Shown here: in pieces, positions 7,688-16,219 of the stretch
Position numbering within the stretch: the stretch's first letter is position 1
How the letters are laid out: the number at the start of each line of letters is the position of its first letter
DNA from: Streptomyces cirratus
GTDB taxonomy: Bacteria; Actinomycetota; Actinomycetes; Streptomycetales; Streptomycetaceae
Direction of reading: 5' to 3'
Length of the DNA stretch: 64,000 nt
Assembly: GCF_014650775.1 (NCBI RefSeq)
Contig: NZ_BMVP01000003.1
Span: 372,001-436,000, forward strand
Translations under genes and position numbers: made by a program
Notes under the pieces: generated by a model
The model's input: the letters and a program-made list of their open reading frames with translations, nothing else
Told to the model about the DNA's origin: nothing
Database searches by the model: none

Positions 7688-8974
7688 ATGTCACATCGCA
7701 TGATGATCTTACGGCGCGTGGCGTCTGCCGCGTCCCTTCTCTGTGTCCTCCTCCCGATCACCGTCGCCGCTCCCGCGCACGCGGCCGACGGCGCGGCGTG
7801 CACCTCCGTCGCCGCCGCTCCGGACGCCGAGCAGGCGCGGCTAGCGGACGCACGCACCACCGCGCTCGTGGAGCGGGGCGGTTTCGGGGACTTCGTCCGC
7901 CGCTTCCCCGCCGCACTGTGCACCGTGCGCGGCCCCGCCGAAGCCGGCCGGCTGCTCGACGGCTGGGGCGAGGCGCTGTGGCAGTCCGCCGTGCGCCGGG
8001 CCCAAGGGCAGCGGCCCGCCGGCGACCTGCCGGCCGGCGACGACCGGCCGCTGTACTGGGCCCGGCTCGCGATGACCGCCCAGCTGGCCCGCTGGGATCC
8101 GGGGTTCGCGATCGACGGGGCCGCCCTGCGCAGCCGGTTCGAGGACGCCTCGCGCGGCCTCACGGGCAACGCCTTCCGGCCCGCGCCCGGGGTGCGGCGC
8201 GTGTTCATCAGCGGCTTCGACCCGTTCGGGCTCGACGCGGAGCTGCGCCGGGCGAACCCGTCCGGGTCCGCCGCCCTCCAGCTGAGCGGCCGTCGCATCA
8301 CCCTCGCCGACGGGAGTCCCGCCGAGGTCCGTGCCGTCGTCCTGCCCGTGCGCTACGCCGACTTCGACGCCGGGATCGTGGAGCGGGCCTTCGCCCCGAA
8401 GCTGGCCGGCGGCCCCGCCCCGGCGGACGTCATCACCACCGTCAGCCAGGGCTACCCCGGCATCTTCACCCTGGAGGCGTGGGCGGGCCGGGCCCGGTCG
8501 GCGGACCCCTACCCCGACAACACCGGCGCCCTCTCGGGCGGCACGCGCGAGCACCCCGTGGACGCCCCGGGTCTCGGCCCGGGCGCCGAGTTCATCAGGA
8601 CCACGCTGCCCGCCGAAGCGGTGACCGGCGCCGTCCAGGCGCCGTACCCGGTCCTCCTCAACACGGAGGTCACCGAGATCCCGGAGGGCGGCACCACGCC
8701 GGTGGACCGGACCGACGGCCCCACCCCCGGCTCCCGGGCGGTGGAGGGCGGCGGGGGCGGCTACCTCTCCAACGAGGTGGCCTACCGTTCCAACCGGCTG
8801 CGCGGCGAACTCGCCCCGACGCTGCCCGGCGGTCACCTGCACACCCCGGTCCTGACGGGCCTGCCGGCCGATCCGCAGCTGCTGACCGGACCGGAGTTCG
8901 AGCGCAACGAGAGGGCGATCACCTCGGAGGTCCGCTCGGTACTGGAACACGCGGCCGCGCCCACGGCCCGCTGA
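7688..8974 (+). CDS. Secreted pyroglutamyl-peptidase-like (C15 family) protein, TTA-containing
   Basis: A 428-residue protein with a signal peptide ending near APAHAADGA and a domain from about residue 175 on that matches the C15 pyroglutamyl peptidase fold: VFISGFDPFG at the start, then NPSGSAAL, and a long insertion-rich C-terminal half. Classical C15 enzymes are cytoplasmic, about 215 residues long, with a Glu-Cys-His triad. Here I cannot place the catalytic cysteine clearly, so activity is uncertain. An in-frame TTA at 7709-7711 (codon 8 from the first ATG) predicts bldA-dependent translation. ATG at 7688 and ATG at 7700 are both possible starts; the signal peptide fits either. Confidence 0.82.
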   Translation: MSHRMMILRRVASAASLLCVLLPITVAAPAHAADGAACTSVAAAPDAEQARLADARTTALVERGGFGDFVRRFPAALCTVRGPAEAGRLLDGWGEALWQSAVRRAQGQRPAGDLPAGDDRPLYWARLAMTAQLARWDPGFAIDGAALRSRFEDASRGLTGNAFRPAPGVRRVFISGFDPFGLDAELRRANPSGSAALQLSGRRITLADGSPAEVRAVVLPVRYADFDAGIVERAFAPKLAGGPAPADVITTVSQGYPGIFTLEAWAGRARSADPYPDNTGALSGGTREHPVDAPGLGPGAEFIRTTLPAEAVTGAVQAPYPVLLNTEVTEIPEGGTTPVDRTDGPTPGSRAVEGGGGGYLSNEVAYRSNRLRGELAPTLPGGHLHTPVLTGLPADPQLLTGPEFERNERAITSEVRSVLEHAAAPTAR

Positions 8975-9055
8975 GCCCGAACAGGCGTGCCACGGGCGGG
9001 CTATACGATCTGACGCGTACGCCCGCCCGTCAGCCGAAGGAAGAACGACGACACC

Positions 9056-9703
9056 ATGACGGTCCACCGCCCGGGACAGCCCGGTGACCTGCCCCCGCCG
9101 CAACTGCTCTGGTCGCGCTGGGCGTTGCTCGCCGTCCTGGAGGCGACCAGCGGGGCCGAGGGCCGCGGGGTGCACCGCACGGGCCACTGGATCACCGGCA
9201 CCGGCCTCCACCTCGACGACGCGGGCTGCACCTGGTGGACGCTGTCCCGCATCGGCGAGGACCGCTACGTGCTCTACGGCGAGGACGAGTCGAGCGGCGT
9301 CAAGTGGCACGAGCCCCGCATCGACATGCTGGCGGGTGCGCCGCACTGGCTCCCCCACGAGAAGCTGCGCGACCTGCTCGAAGGCTGGGAACTCGGCTGC
9401 GTCTACTGGTACGAGAACGGCTCCTGGGCCCGCGCGCCGTACCCCGGGAGCCTCGCCGACGACGGCCTGGACTGCGGCATGAGCCGTTTCCTGGACCGCG
9501 AGGAGGTGCTCGGCATGCTGGCCGACGCCGACGAGCCGGTGGAGGGCCCGACGGCAACGGACCTCCTCGACGCGGCGGAGGCCTACCGCCTGTCCCCCGA
9601 GCAGTTGGACGCGCTCGCCGACGACGACCCGGCGCGGGACCTCCCGGCGATGCACCGCGCCCTCGCCGCGTCGGGCCTCGCGGCGGCGGCGCTCCCCCGC
9701 TGA
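9056..9703 (+). CDS. Conserved hypothetical protein (215 aa)
   Basis: A soluble protein without a signal peptide. It is rich in Trp, Tyr and acidic residues (WWTLSRIGEDRYVLYGEDES, WELGCVYWYENGSW) and has a helical C-terminus (LLDAAEAYRLSPEQLDALA). I see no catalytic motif. The start is the ATG after an AAGGAAGAACG purine-rich stretch. It sits between the C15-like gene and a small hypothetical gene on the same strand with short gaps, and may be co-transcribed with the latter. Confidence 0.72.
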   Translation: MTVHRPGQPGDLPPPQLLWSRWALLAVLEATSGAEGRGVHRTGHWITGTGLHLDDAGCTWWTLSRIGEDRYVLYGEDESSGVKWHEPRIDMLAGAPHWLPHEKLRDLLEGWELGCVYWYENGSWARAPYPGSLADDGLDCGMSRFLDREEVLGMLADADEPVEGPTATDLLDAAEAYRLSPEQLDALADDDPARDLPAMHRALAASGLAAAALPR

Positions 9704-9730
9704 GCCGCCCGACGTGGTTAACGTCGTCCC

Positions 9731-9994
9731 ATGAACACGTCACCGCAGCGCTTCGAGATCCTCCTGGTCCCCACCCACGTCGAGAAGCCGGGCGAAGCAC
9801 ACCGGGCCGGCGACCCCGTACGCTCCGCCGTCGTGGAGGCGACCGGCGAGACGGGTGCCTCGGGGTACCCGCGGTACGCGGGGAACGGCATGGAGGCGGA
9901 CATCGACCCCGCCAGCGGCACGGTGGAGGCCCTGCTCGTCGACGGCGCCGAACTGGACTACGGGCTCACGGCCGTGGCGAAGCGCCGCGACTGA
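9731..9994 (+). CDS. Small conserved hypothetical protein (87 aa)
   Basis: An 87-residue soluble protein with a pattern of short strands (RFEILLVPT, SAVVEATGETG, GTVEALLVDGAELDYGL). It resembles small DUF6296-type proteins of Streptomyces in size and strand order, but I cannot confirm this. It lies 27 bases downstream of the 215-aa gene, and a hairpin follows its stop by about 20 bases. Confidence 0.65.
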   Translation: MNTSPQRFEILLVPTHVEKPGEAHRAGDPVRSAVVEATGETGASGYPRYAGNGMEADIDPASGTVEALLVDGAELDYGLTAVAKRRD

Positions 9995-10013
9995 CCCGTC
10001 CTGCGGCGGCGGG

Positions 10014-10041
10014 CGCCGAGCCGGGCCCGTCCGGCTCGGCG
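10014..10041 (+). terminator. Hairpin terminator after the 87-aa gene
   Basis: A perfect 11-bp stem (CGCCGAGCCGG / CCGGCTCGGCG) with a six-base loop directly follows the stop codon at 9994. It separates this transcript from the fusion gene that starts at 10124. Confidence 0.7.
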
Positions 10042-10123
10042 TGCCACGCGGCGGCCCATGCCCCGACGGTGTTAGACAGGCAGCCCATGCCGTCCGGTGT
10101 GGCGGGCCGGAGGAACGGGGCGG

Positions 10124-10996
10124 ATGGACGGATCGACGGCGGGCACCCGGAACGTGCCGGACGGCGCCCGCGAGGCGCTCGCGGTGCAGACCTTGGCCGA
10201 CCGGGCGACCGGCGTGCTGATGGCGCTGGTCCCCTGCGGCGGGGAGACGGCCCGCCGGCTCCTGGCGGACACCGGCCGGGCCACCGGCAGCGAACCCCCG
10301 CAGACGGCCCGGGCCGTCGTCGCGCTGGCCGGCGGGCGCGATCTGCCCGCCGGGCTCCGGCAGGCCCTGCGCGCCGCCATCCGTGGCGCGCGTACCACGA
10401 GCGCCCCGCCGGCGCAGCGCCGCCCGGCCGCTCCGGGGCCCGATCCGCGTCTCGTACGGGAACAGCTGGCGCGGCTGAGCGCATTGCGCCGCCGCACCCT
10501 GGAGGCCCCCGCGGACCCGGTCCTGCGCGGCCTGCTGGAGGACTCCGCCGACGCCCTGTGCCTGCTCATGGGGCACCGGACCCCCCACGAGGCCCTGCGG
10601 GCGGGCGAGGTGCTCATCGCCGCCGGACGCATGCCCGGCGGCCGCGCCGTGACAGCCCGTCGGCAGCAACTCCTGACGGACCGGGCGTGGGCGGCGGTCG
10701 AGGCGCTGCTCCCTGCGGCCGTCCGCTTCGGGCACGGGCCGCGGCGGCTCTTCGAGGCGATGCTGTGGAAGGTCTCGACGCAGGCGCCCTGGACGGACCT
10801 CCCGGCGCACTACGGCCCGTGGCACACGGTGGCCGAACGGTTCCGCATCTGGTCCGCCGACGGTACTTGGGAGCGCGCGCTCGCGGCCGCCGCTCTCACC
10901 GACACCGGCGCCACTGTTGTCGGCACCGCCGGCGAGGACGACGGCCTGGACGACTGGACCACCCCCTGGCTCCCCGCCTCCGCCGGGGACCGCTGA
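10124..10996 (+). CDS. Three-part protein: ANTAR-like, DUF5133-like and transposase-derived DUF4096-like domains
   Basis: A 290-residue protein. Residues about 12-60 (LAVQTLADRATGVLMALV...ETARRLL...TARAVVALA) match the ANTAR RNA-binding helix pattern of a helix, an A.G.LM turn and two short helices. Residues about 105-165 (LVREQLARLSALRRRTLE...LCLLMGHRTPHEAL) resemble DUF5133, a Streptomyces helical domain. Residues about 180-250 (LTDRAWAAVEALLP...RRLFEAMLWKVSTQAPWTDLP...WHTVAERFRIW) match the N-terminal DUF4096 domain of IS5-type transposases, but no DDE catalytic domain follows. ATG 10124 is preferred because GGAGG lies ten bases upstream; a GTG at 10097 is also in frame. It is probably a domesticated regulator, not a transposase. 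Confidence 0.75.
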   Translation: MDGSTAGTRNVPDGAREALAVQTLADRATGVLMALVPCGGETARRLLADTGRATGSEPPQTARAVVALAGGRDLPAGLRQALRAAIRGARTTSAPPAQRRPAAPGPDPRLVREQLARLSALRRRTLEAPADPVLRGLLEDSADALCLLMGHRTPHEALRAGEVLIAAGRMPGGRAVTARRQQLLTDRAWAAVEALLPAAVRFGHGPRRLFEAMLWKVSTQAPWTDLPAHYGPWHTVAERFRIWSADGTWERALAAAALTDTGATVVGTAGEDDGLDDWTTPWLPASAGDR

Positions 10997-11012
10997 GCCG
11001 CGGTCCGCGCCG

Positions 11013-11447
11013 TCATGCCGCGCCGAAGTCGGGGAGGGTGAGGGTGCCGTCGTCGGCGAGGGTGAAGCCGGGATTGTGGGCGATCTCCCAGGGGTGGCCG
11101 TCGGGGTCGGTGAACGTGCCCGCGTAGCCGCCGTAGAACGTGGTCGCGGGAGGGCTGGTGACGGTGGCCCCGGCGCCGCGTGCCGCCTCGATCAGTGCGT
11201 CCACCTCCTCGCGGCCGCGCACGTTGTGCGCGAGCACGATCCCGCCGAAGCCCGTCGGGCCGCGGTCCTCGATCCCGGAGTCCGCCGCCAGCTCGCCGCG
11301 GCTCCACAGGACCAGGGCGAGGCCGCCGGCCTGGAAGAAGACGGTCTGCGCGGTCTCCTGCCCCCGCCAGCCGAGGCTCTCGTAGAACGCCCGGGAGCGG
11401 GCCAGGTCACTGACGCCCAGGGTGATCAGGCTGATGCGCTGTTCCAT
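11013..11447 (-). CDS. VOC (glyoxalase/bleomycin-resistance/dioxygenase) family protein
   Basis: A 144-residue protein with two beta-alpha-beta-beta-beta modules. It starts ISLITLGVSDLARSRAFYES, typical of VOC proteins, and ends with the second-module signature FTDPDGHPWEIAHNPGF, where Glu is a metal ligand in the family. It probably binds a divalent metal and acts on a small molecule; the substrate is not predictable. It is convergent with the preceding gene (16 bases apart) and divergent from the L,D-transpeptidase gene. Confidence 0.9.
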   Translation of the reverse strand: MEQRISLITLGVSDLARSRAFYESLGWRGQETAQTVFFQAGGLALVLWSRGELAADSGIEDRGPTGFGGIVLAHNVRGREEVDALIEAARGAGATVTSPPATTFYGGYAGTFTDPDGHPWEIAHNPGFTLADDGTLTLPDFGAA

Positions 11448-11612
11448 GGCCGGAAGCTACCACCGGCCGCGCCGCACCCTTCGGGCTTGCTCCGTGCGGG
11501 TTGTCTTGCGTGCGCGTTCGGCGGCACGCCCGAGCGGGTGATCATCATCAAGGCGTCCAATCGTTTTGATGGTGTCATCGGGCCGTGGGCGATCCGGGAA
11601 GGCTGCGTGGCG

Positions 11613-13064
11613 ATGACATCGGCACACGGGGCAGGACGAAACAGGTTGTGGGGCGCGGTCGCCGCGGTCGCCGGTGCCGCCCTCGTGGTGGCCGCGGCCC
11701 CCGGCCGGCCGGTGGGATCCGATGCCTCGCGGCTCGCCGCCGAGGGCGCGGAAGCGGCCGTCACCCTGCTGGTCGGCAGGGCCCTCGACGAGGGCCACGG
11801 CAACGTGACCGTACGGTGCCCGGCGGAGAAGGCCCTCCAGGCCGGACTGTGCGACGGCTGGCGGCAGCAGCGGGTGCTGGCGACGGCCTGGGGCGCCGGA
11901 TCGGTCCTGGGCCGAGCGGCCGGTTCGGCCGGCCCGGCGCCCACGGTCGCCCTGCCCACCGACGCCGACGGGCCCTTGGAGATCGCGCTCGCCGATCCGG
12001 GGCGGCTCACCGACGTCACCGTCCACGACCGGCACGGGCGTTACGTGGGCGGCGCGCTGGACCCCCGCAGCCGGCGCTGGGCCAACACCGAACCGCTGCG
12101 GGCCGGCGAGGAGTACACGGTGCGCGTGGGCGCGCAGGACGTGGCGGGGACACCGGTCGGCGTGACGATGGCGTTCCGGACCGCGCCGCCCACCGACGAC
12201 GGCCGTCTCACGGTCGAGTTCGGGCCGAAGGAGGGCACGTACGGCGCGGGCCAGATCGTGACGGCCTCGCTCAGCCGCCCGGTCGCGGCCACCGACCGTA
12301 CGGTCCGGGCCCGGGTGGAGCAGGCGCTCCAGGTGACCTCGGAGCCGGCGGTGGAGGGCGGGTGGCACTGGGTCGACGACTCGACGCTGCACTACCGGCC
12401 GCGTACGTACTGGCCGGCCCACGCCGTGGTGCACGTGCGCAGCGGCCTGGACGGCGTCGAGGTCGGCGAGCACGCCTACGGGGGTCCCTCCGACGGCCTC
12501 GACCTCACCATCGGTGACCGCGTCGAGGCGGTCACCGACGCCGCCGAACACGAGATGACCGTACGCCGCAACGGGCGGGTCATCCGCACGATCCCGGTCA
12601 CCACCGGCAAGGCCGGGTTCCGCACGCGCACCGGCGTCAAGGTCGTGCTGGGCAAGGAGCTGGAGGTCCGGATGCGGGGGGACTCCGTGGGCATCGGCCG
12701 CGGCACGAGCGAGTTCTACGACCTGCCGGTCCGCTACGCCACACGGGTGACGTGGAGCGGGGAGTACGTGCACGCCGCGCCGTGGTCGGTCGAGGCCCAG
12801 GGCGAGGAGAACGTCAGCCACGGCTGCACCGGCATGAGCACCGCCGACGCCGCCTGGTTCTTCGCGACGGTACGGGAGGGGGACGTCGTGGAGGTGGTGA
12901 ACAGCGGCGGCGAGAAGATGGCGCCGTTCGGGAACGGGTACGGCGACTGGAACCTGGACTGGCCGGCCTGGCAGCAGGGCAGTGCCCTCGCGGCCGCCCG
13001 GCAAGCCTCTTCCGTACCGCCGCCGGCGGTCCACGCTTCCTCGCGGCTGCGCCCCCTCGCCTGA
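11613..13064 (+). CDS. Secreted L,D-transpeptidase (Ig-like domain plus YkuD)
   Basis: A 483-residue exported enzyme with an N-terminal membrane or signal segment (about 10-30). Then follow an Ig-like domain (LTVEFGPKEGTYGAGQIVTA) and the YkuD catalytic domain (EMTVRRNGRVIRTIPVTTGK), with the active-site motif SHGCTGMS (His403, Cys405) near its end. It makes 3->3 (A2pm-A2pm) cross-links in peptidoglycan and, as in Mycobacterium and Streptomyces homologues, resists most beta-lactams except carbapenems. No lipobox is seen. ATG 11613 is preferred for its GGGAAGG upstream at a normal distance; GTG 11607 is also possible. About 170 residues precede the Ig domain, longer than many homologues. Confidence 0.92.
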   Translation: MTSAHGAGRNRLWGAVAAVAGAALVVAAAPGRPVGSDASRLAAEGAEAAVTLLVGRALDEGHGNVTVRCPAEKALQAGLCDGWRQQRVLATAWGAGSVLGRAAGSAGPAPTVALPTDADGPLEIALADPGRLTDVTVHDRHGRYVGGALDPRSRRWANTEPLRAGEEYTVRVGAQDVAGTPVGVTMAFRTAPPTDDGRLTVEFGPKEGTYGAGQIVTASLSRPVAATDRTVRARVEQALQVTSEPAVEGGWHWVDDSTLHYRPRTYWPAHAVVHVRSGLDGVEVGEHAYGGPSDGLDLTIGDRVEAVTDAAEHEMTVRRNGRVIRTIPVTTGKAGFRTRTGVKVVLGKELEVRMRGDSVGIGRGTSEFYDLPVRYATRVTWSGEYVHAAPWSVEAQGEENVSHGCTGMSTADAAWFFATVREGDVVEVVNSGGEKMAPFGNGYGDWNLDWPAWQQGSALAAARQASSVPPPAVHASSRLRPLA

Positions 13065-13381
13065 GGAGCCGGCCGGACTCACCGCTTGTGACGGCGGGAA
13101 TTCGGCTGGTGATAAATAGATGAATCGCTGACTGAATTACCGTCAACAAGCCTAATCCTATATCTCGATTACATAACGAGATGACCATAAAAGGCCTGGA
13201 CCAATCCTGATCCACGCGCGTAAATCCCTTGTGGCACAAGGAATCTGATCGTTCATCAAATACGGTCGGGTAGGTAACGGTCCGATATCCCGGACCGCTT
13301 TCCCGTTTGTCCGAATTCTTCACGCGCACCGTCTGGCAGGCTTCCGCGCACCCACTCTTCCGACCACGAGTTGAGGTGCGC
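13065..13381. promoter_or_regulatory. AT-rich regulatory region upstream of the metalloprotease gene
   Basis: This 317-base gap is strikingly AT-rich for the window between about 13100 and 13270, and I find no credible gene in it. It contains two dyads: ATCTCG...CGAGAT (about 13163-13183) and the near-perfect palindrome CCTTGTGGCACAAGG at 13227-13241 with 7-bp arms. These look like operators of the protease promoter. The base composition also allows a horizontally acquired or strongly regulated promoter. No known regulator is identifiable from the motif alone. Confidence 0.55.
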
Positions 13382-15442
13382 ATGACTAGACATCGCAGAA
13401 GGCCTGAACACCGGCGCAAACCCCGGCGGTTCATACTCATCACCGCCGCCATGGCCACGGCGGCGGTGATCGCGGGGGGAGTCGCCTACTCCGGACTGGG
13501 TGACGGCGCCCAGGCGGCCCAGCCCGTACAGGCCGAAGCCCTCGGCTCCCAGACGCCCGCACCGGCCGCCGCACCGGCCCGGGACCAGGAGCCGGCACCC
13601 CTCATGGGCGCGCCCGCCAACGAGGACGCCCGCGGCATGATCTACGACGGCCTCAAGGCCGCGCCCCAGGGCGACCGTTGCGTCGGCGTCTACCGCACGG
13701 AAGCCGGGCAGTGCACCCACGGCCCCGACGCGCCGCCCAAGGGCGTCGACATCAAGGCCGAGATAGCCCCCGCCGTCAAGACGAAGGCGGCCGCGGCCGA
13801 TCCGGCCCACCCCGAGGCCGGCGCCCCCGCGAGCACCGAAGCCGACGGGCGTCCTCAGGACGCGCCCGCCGCCGACGCGCGCACCGCCAAGGCCGCTTCC
13901 GCCGCGCCGGCGCCGGCGCCCTCCTCAGCGGGCAAGGCCGTCGCCGCGGGCCCCGCGGGCCAGACCGTCCCGTGCGACGGAGACGGCAGCACCGGCAACC
14001 GCGTCCAGGTGGTCTACGTACACGGCCCCGACCGCGACCGGTACTCCGAGTACGTCGCATCGTTTCGCAAGTGGGCGGCCGACGCCGACCTGATCTACTC
14101 GACGAGCGCCCAGGAGACCGGCGGCATCCGGCACATCCGCTACGTGACGGCCGCCGACTGCACCCCGACGGTGCTGAACATCGAACTCCCCGCGTCCGCG
14201 CTCTCGGAGTTCAGCGCGACCAACAACGCGCTCGCCGGCAAGGGCCTCGACCGCCGCGACCGCAAGTACATGATCTTCGCGGACACTCAGGTCTACTGCG
14301 GCATCGGCACGTTCAACGGCGACGAGCGGGCCGGCCAGGACAACCTGAGCAACTTCGGCCCCTCCTACGGCCGTACGGACTCCGGCTGCTGGGGCGGCCA
14401 CACCGCGGCGCACGAACTCGGCCACAACCTCGGCGCGGTGAACAACAGCGCCCCCAACACCAGCCGTGGCGCCCACTGCACGGACGAGTACGACGTCATG
14501 TGCTACTCGGACACCCCGTACTACCCGCAGATGCGGTACGTGTGCTCCAACCAGGCGGCCGAGAACATCCTGGACTGCAACCACGACGACTACTTCCACA
14601 CCAACCCCAAGCCGGGCAGCTACCTCGCCACGCACTGGAACATCGCGAACAACCAGTTCCTGATGCGCACGGGCGGCGGCACCGACCCGAACCCGAACCC
14701 GAAGCCGACGCCGACCCCGACGCCCAGCCCCAAGCCGACCAAGAATCCGACCGGCGGGCCCGCCGTGACGGCCGGTCAGCTGAAAGCCGACTCGGTCGTC
14801 GTCAGCTGGCCCCAGGTGCAGGGCGCGGTCTGGTACCAGGTGCTGCTCAACAGCAAGCACCTGACCTGGACGCAGTCCCAGGTGCTGCGCATCTACAACC
14901 TCCAGCCCGGTACGGACTACAAGGTCGCCGTGTCGGTCCGTGACGGCGCCGGCCGTGACAGCGGCCCCGGCAGCGCGGCTTCGTTCCGCACGCCGGGCGC
15001 CGGCGGCGGAGCCACCACCCCGGGCAGCCGCTACACGCTGGGCAACGGCAGCACCGGCATGTCGGCCGAGCTGTGGGGCGGCCGCACCGCCGACGGCACG
15101 GTTCTCGTCGGGGCACGGGCCAACGGCTACGCGCCGCAGCAGTGGTACTTCGACGACGCGGGCGGCGGGCTCGTGCGGATCCGCTCGGCGGCCTCCGGCA
15201 AGTGCCTCCAGGCGGGCAGCGCCCCGGCCGCCGGCGTATGGGTCGCGCAGCAGCCGTGCGGGAGCGACTCCGCCCAGAACTGGCGGGTTTCCTCCCGCGC
15301 GGGCGCGGTGACCGTCACGGACGCCTCGGGCGGCTACGCCCTGAGCGTGAGCAACCGCCCCTACTACGGGGACTGGCTGCTCGACCTCCAGCGCGCGGAC
15401 GGCCGCGCGACGCAGGTGTGGACGGTCCAGAAGGCCGGCTGA
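13382..15442 (+). CDS. Secreted metzincin-like zinc protease with FnIII and ricin-B lectin domains
   Basis: A 686-residue exported protein with a signal or anchor (residues 16-40) and a long Ala/Pro-rich spacer to about 195. The protease domain (about 200-450) has HELGHNLG at 344-351 and a Met-turn-like VMCY around Met373. A Pro/Lys/Thr linker leads to an FnIII domain (about 460-540) and a ricin-type beta-trefoil (about 545-686; GKCLQAGSAPA, QQWYFDD, QNWRVSS). The metzincin pattern is HExxHxxGxxH/D, but the third ligand position here is Asn354; His365 (GAHC) might replace it. It probably degrades extracellular protein while bound to a polysaccharide. The start ATG follows GAGGTG. Confidence 0.87.
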   Translation: MTRHRRRPEHRRKPRRFILITAAMATAAVIAGGVAYSGLGDGAQAAQPVQAEALGSQTPAPAAAPARDQEPAPLMGAPANEDARGMIYDGLKAAPQGDRCVGVYRTEAGQCTHGPDAPPKGVDIKAEIAPAVKTKAAAADPAHPEAGAPASTEADGRPQDAPAADARTAKAASAAPAPAPSSAGKAVAAGPAGQTVPCDGDGSTGNRVQVVYVHGPDRDRYSEYVASFRKWAADADLIYSTSAQETGGIRHIRYVTAADCTPTVLNIELPASALSEFSATNNALAGKGLDRRDRKYMIFADTQVYCGIGTFNGDERAGQDNLSNFGPSYGRTDSGCWGGHTAAHELGHNLGAVNNSAPNTSRGAHCTDEYDVMCYSDTPYYPQMRYVCSNQAAENILDCNHDDYFHTNPKPGSYLATHWNIANNQFLMRTGGGTDPNPNPKPTPTPTPSPKPTKNPTGGPAVTAGQLKADSVVVSWPQVQGAVWYQVLLNSKHLTWTQSQVLRIYNLQPGTDYKVAVSVRDGAGRDSGPGSAASFRTPGAGGGATTPGSRYTLGNGSTGMSAELWGGRTADGTVLVGARANGYAPQQWYFDDAGGGLVRIRSAASGKCLQAGSAPAAGVWVAQQPCGSDSAQNWRVSSRAGAVTVTDASGGYALSVSNRPYYGDWLLDLQRADGRATQVWTVQKAG

Positions 15443-15456
15443 CCCTCCGTACGACC

Positions 15457-15494
15457 GGCCGTGGGGCGGGGACGGCCGTCCCCGCCCCACGGCC
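15457..15494 (+). terminator. Strong terminator: 19-bp perfect palindrome
   Basis: GGCCGTGGGGCGGGGACGG is followed directly by its exact reverse complement, 15 bases after the protease stop codon. The stem is unusually long; a loop would form by fraying of the central pairs. Confidence 0.8.
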
Positions 15495-15552
15495 TCCCCT
15501 CATCTTCTCCGCCCCTCCTTCTCCACCCCACCGCAATGGGAGCACCACGACG

Positions 15553-16203
15553 ATGCGACGCAGACGACACTCCTTCCAGGCCTTGACCGCCACCGGTTTC
15601 CTGGTCCTGGCCCTCACCCGGGCGCTCGTGGCGCCCACCGCCGCCCACGCGCACGGCGACACCGTCAAGGTCGTGATCACGGGCCAGCGGGACGGCCACC
15701 TCACCACCGAGGTCACCTGGGAGAACGACGGGGACGCCGTGGCCGAGGCGGTCGCCGCCACGGTGAACGCGACGAGCGCGGACGGCTCCCGCACCGCGGG
15801 GCCCTGGCGGCTGGTGCGCGATCCCGCCGGCGGTGGCGGCGCGGGGTGGAGCACGGCCGAGATCCTGCCGCCGGGAACGTGGAAGGTCTCCGTCGACGTG
15901 GGGTTCCCGGCCCTGGGGCACGGCGAGAAGGAAGTCGCCGTGCCGGTGGTGGACCCCCAGCCCTCCGCCCCGGCGCCGTCGTCCCCGCCGGTCCCGGCCG
16001 CGCCGTCGTCCTCACCGGTCCCGGCCGCGCCGTCGGCCTCCGGTGCCGCGCCGTCACCGGCCGGTCCGTCTCCGGTCGCGCCTGCCGCCGCCGGGGCGAC
16101 CGGCGACGGGAGCGGCTGGTGGTGGACGACGGCCGGGGTGGCGGTGACGGCCCTCGCCGGTACCGCCGTCGGTCTCTGGCTGCGGCGCGCCCGCAGGCGT
16201 TAG
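15553..16203 (+). CDS. Secreted protein with C-terminal membrane anchor
   Basis: A 216-residue protein with a signal peptide ending AHAHGD, a beta-sandwich-like domain of about 100 residues (VKVVITGQRDGHLTTEVTWE...GTWKVSVDVGF), a Pro/Ala/Ser-rich stalk of about 60 residues, and a final hydrophobic helix followed by RRARRR. This topology is a cell-surface domain on a stalk held by one membrane helix; there is no LPxTG motif. The mature N-terminus begins with His-Gly, as in copper-binding CopC-like proteins, but the rest does not clearly support that. Confidence 0.75.
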   Translation: MRRRRHSFQALTATGFLVLALTRALVAPTAAHAHGDTVKVVITGQRDGHLTTEVTWENDGDAVAEAVAATVNATSADGSRTAGPWRLVRDPAGGGGAGWSTAEILPPGTWKVSVDVGFPALGHGEKEVAVPVVDPQPSAPAPSSPPVPAAPSSSPVPAAPSASGAAPSPAGPSPVAPAAAGATGDGSGWWWTTAGVAVTALAGTAVGLWLRRARRR

Positions 16204-16219
16204 ACCGGGTCGGACCCGA

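Noticed and set aside
10124..10996. Active IS5-type transposase or insertion sequence
   Set aside because: Only the N-terminal DUF4096-like part is present. There is no DDE domain, no flanking terminal inverted repeats and no target duplication that I can see.
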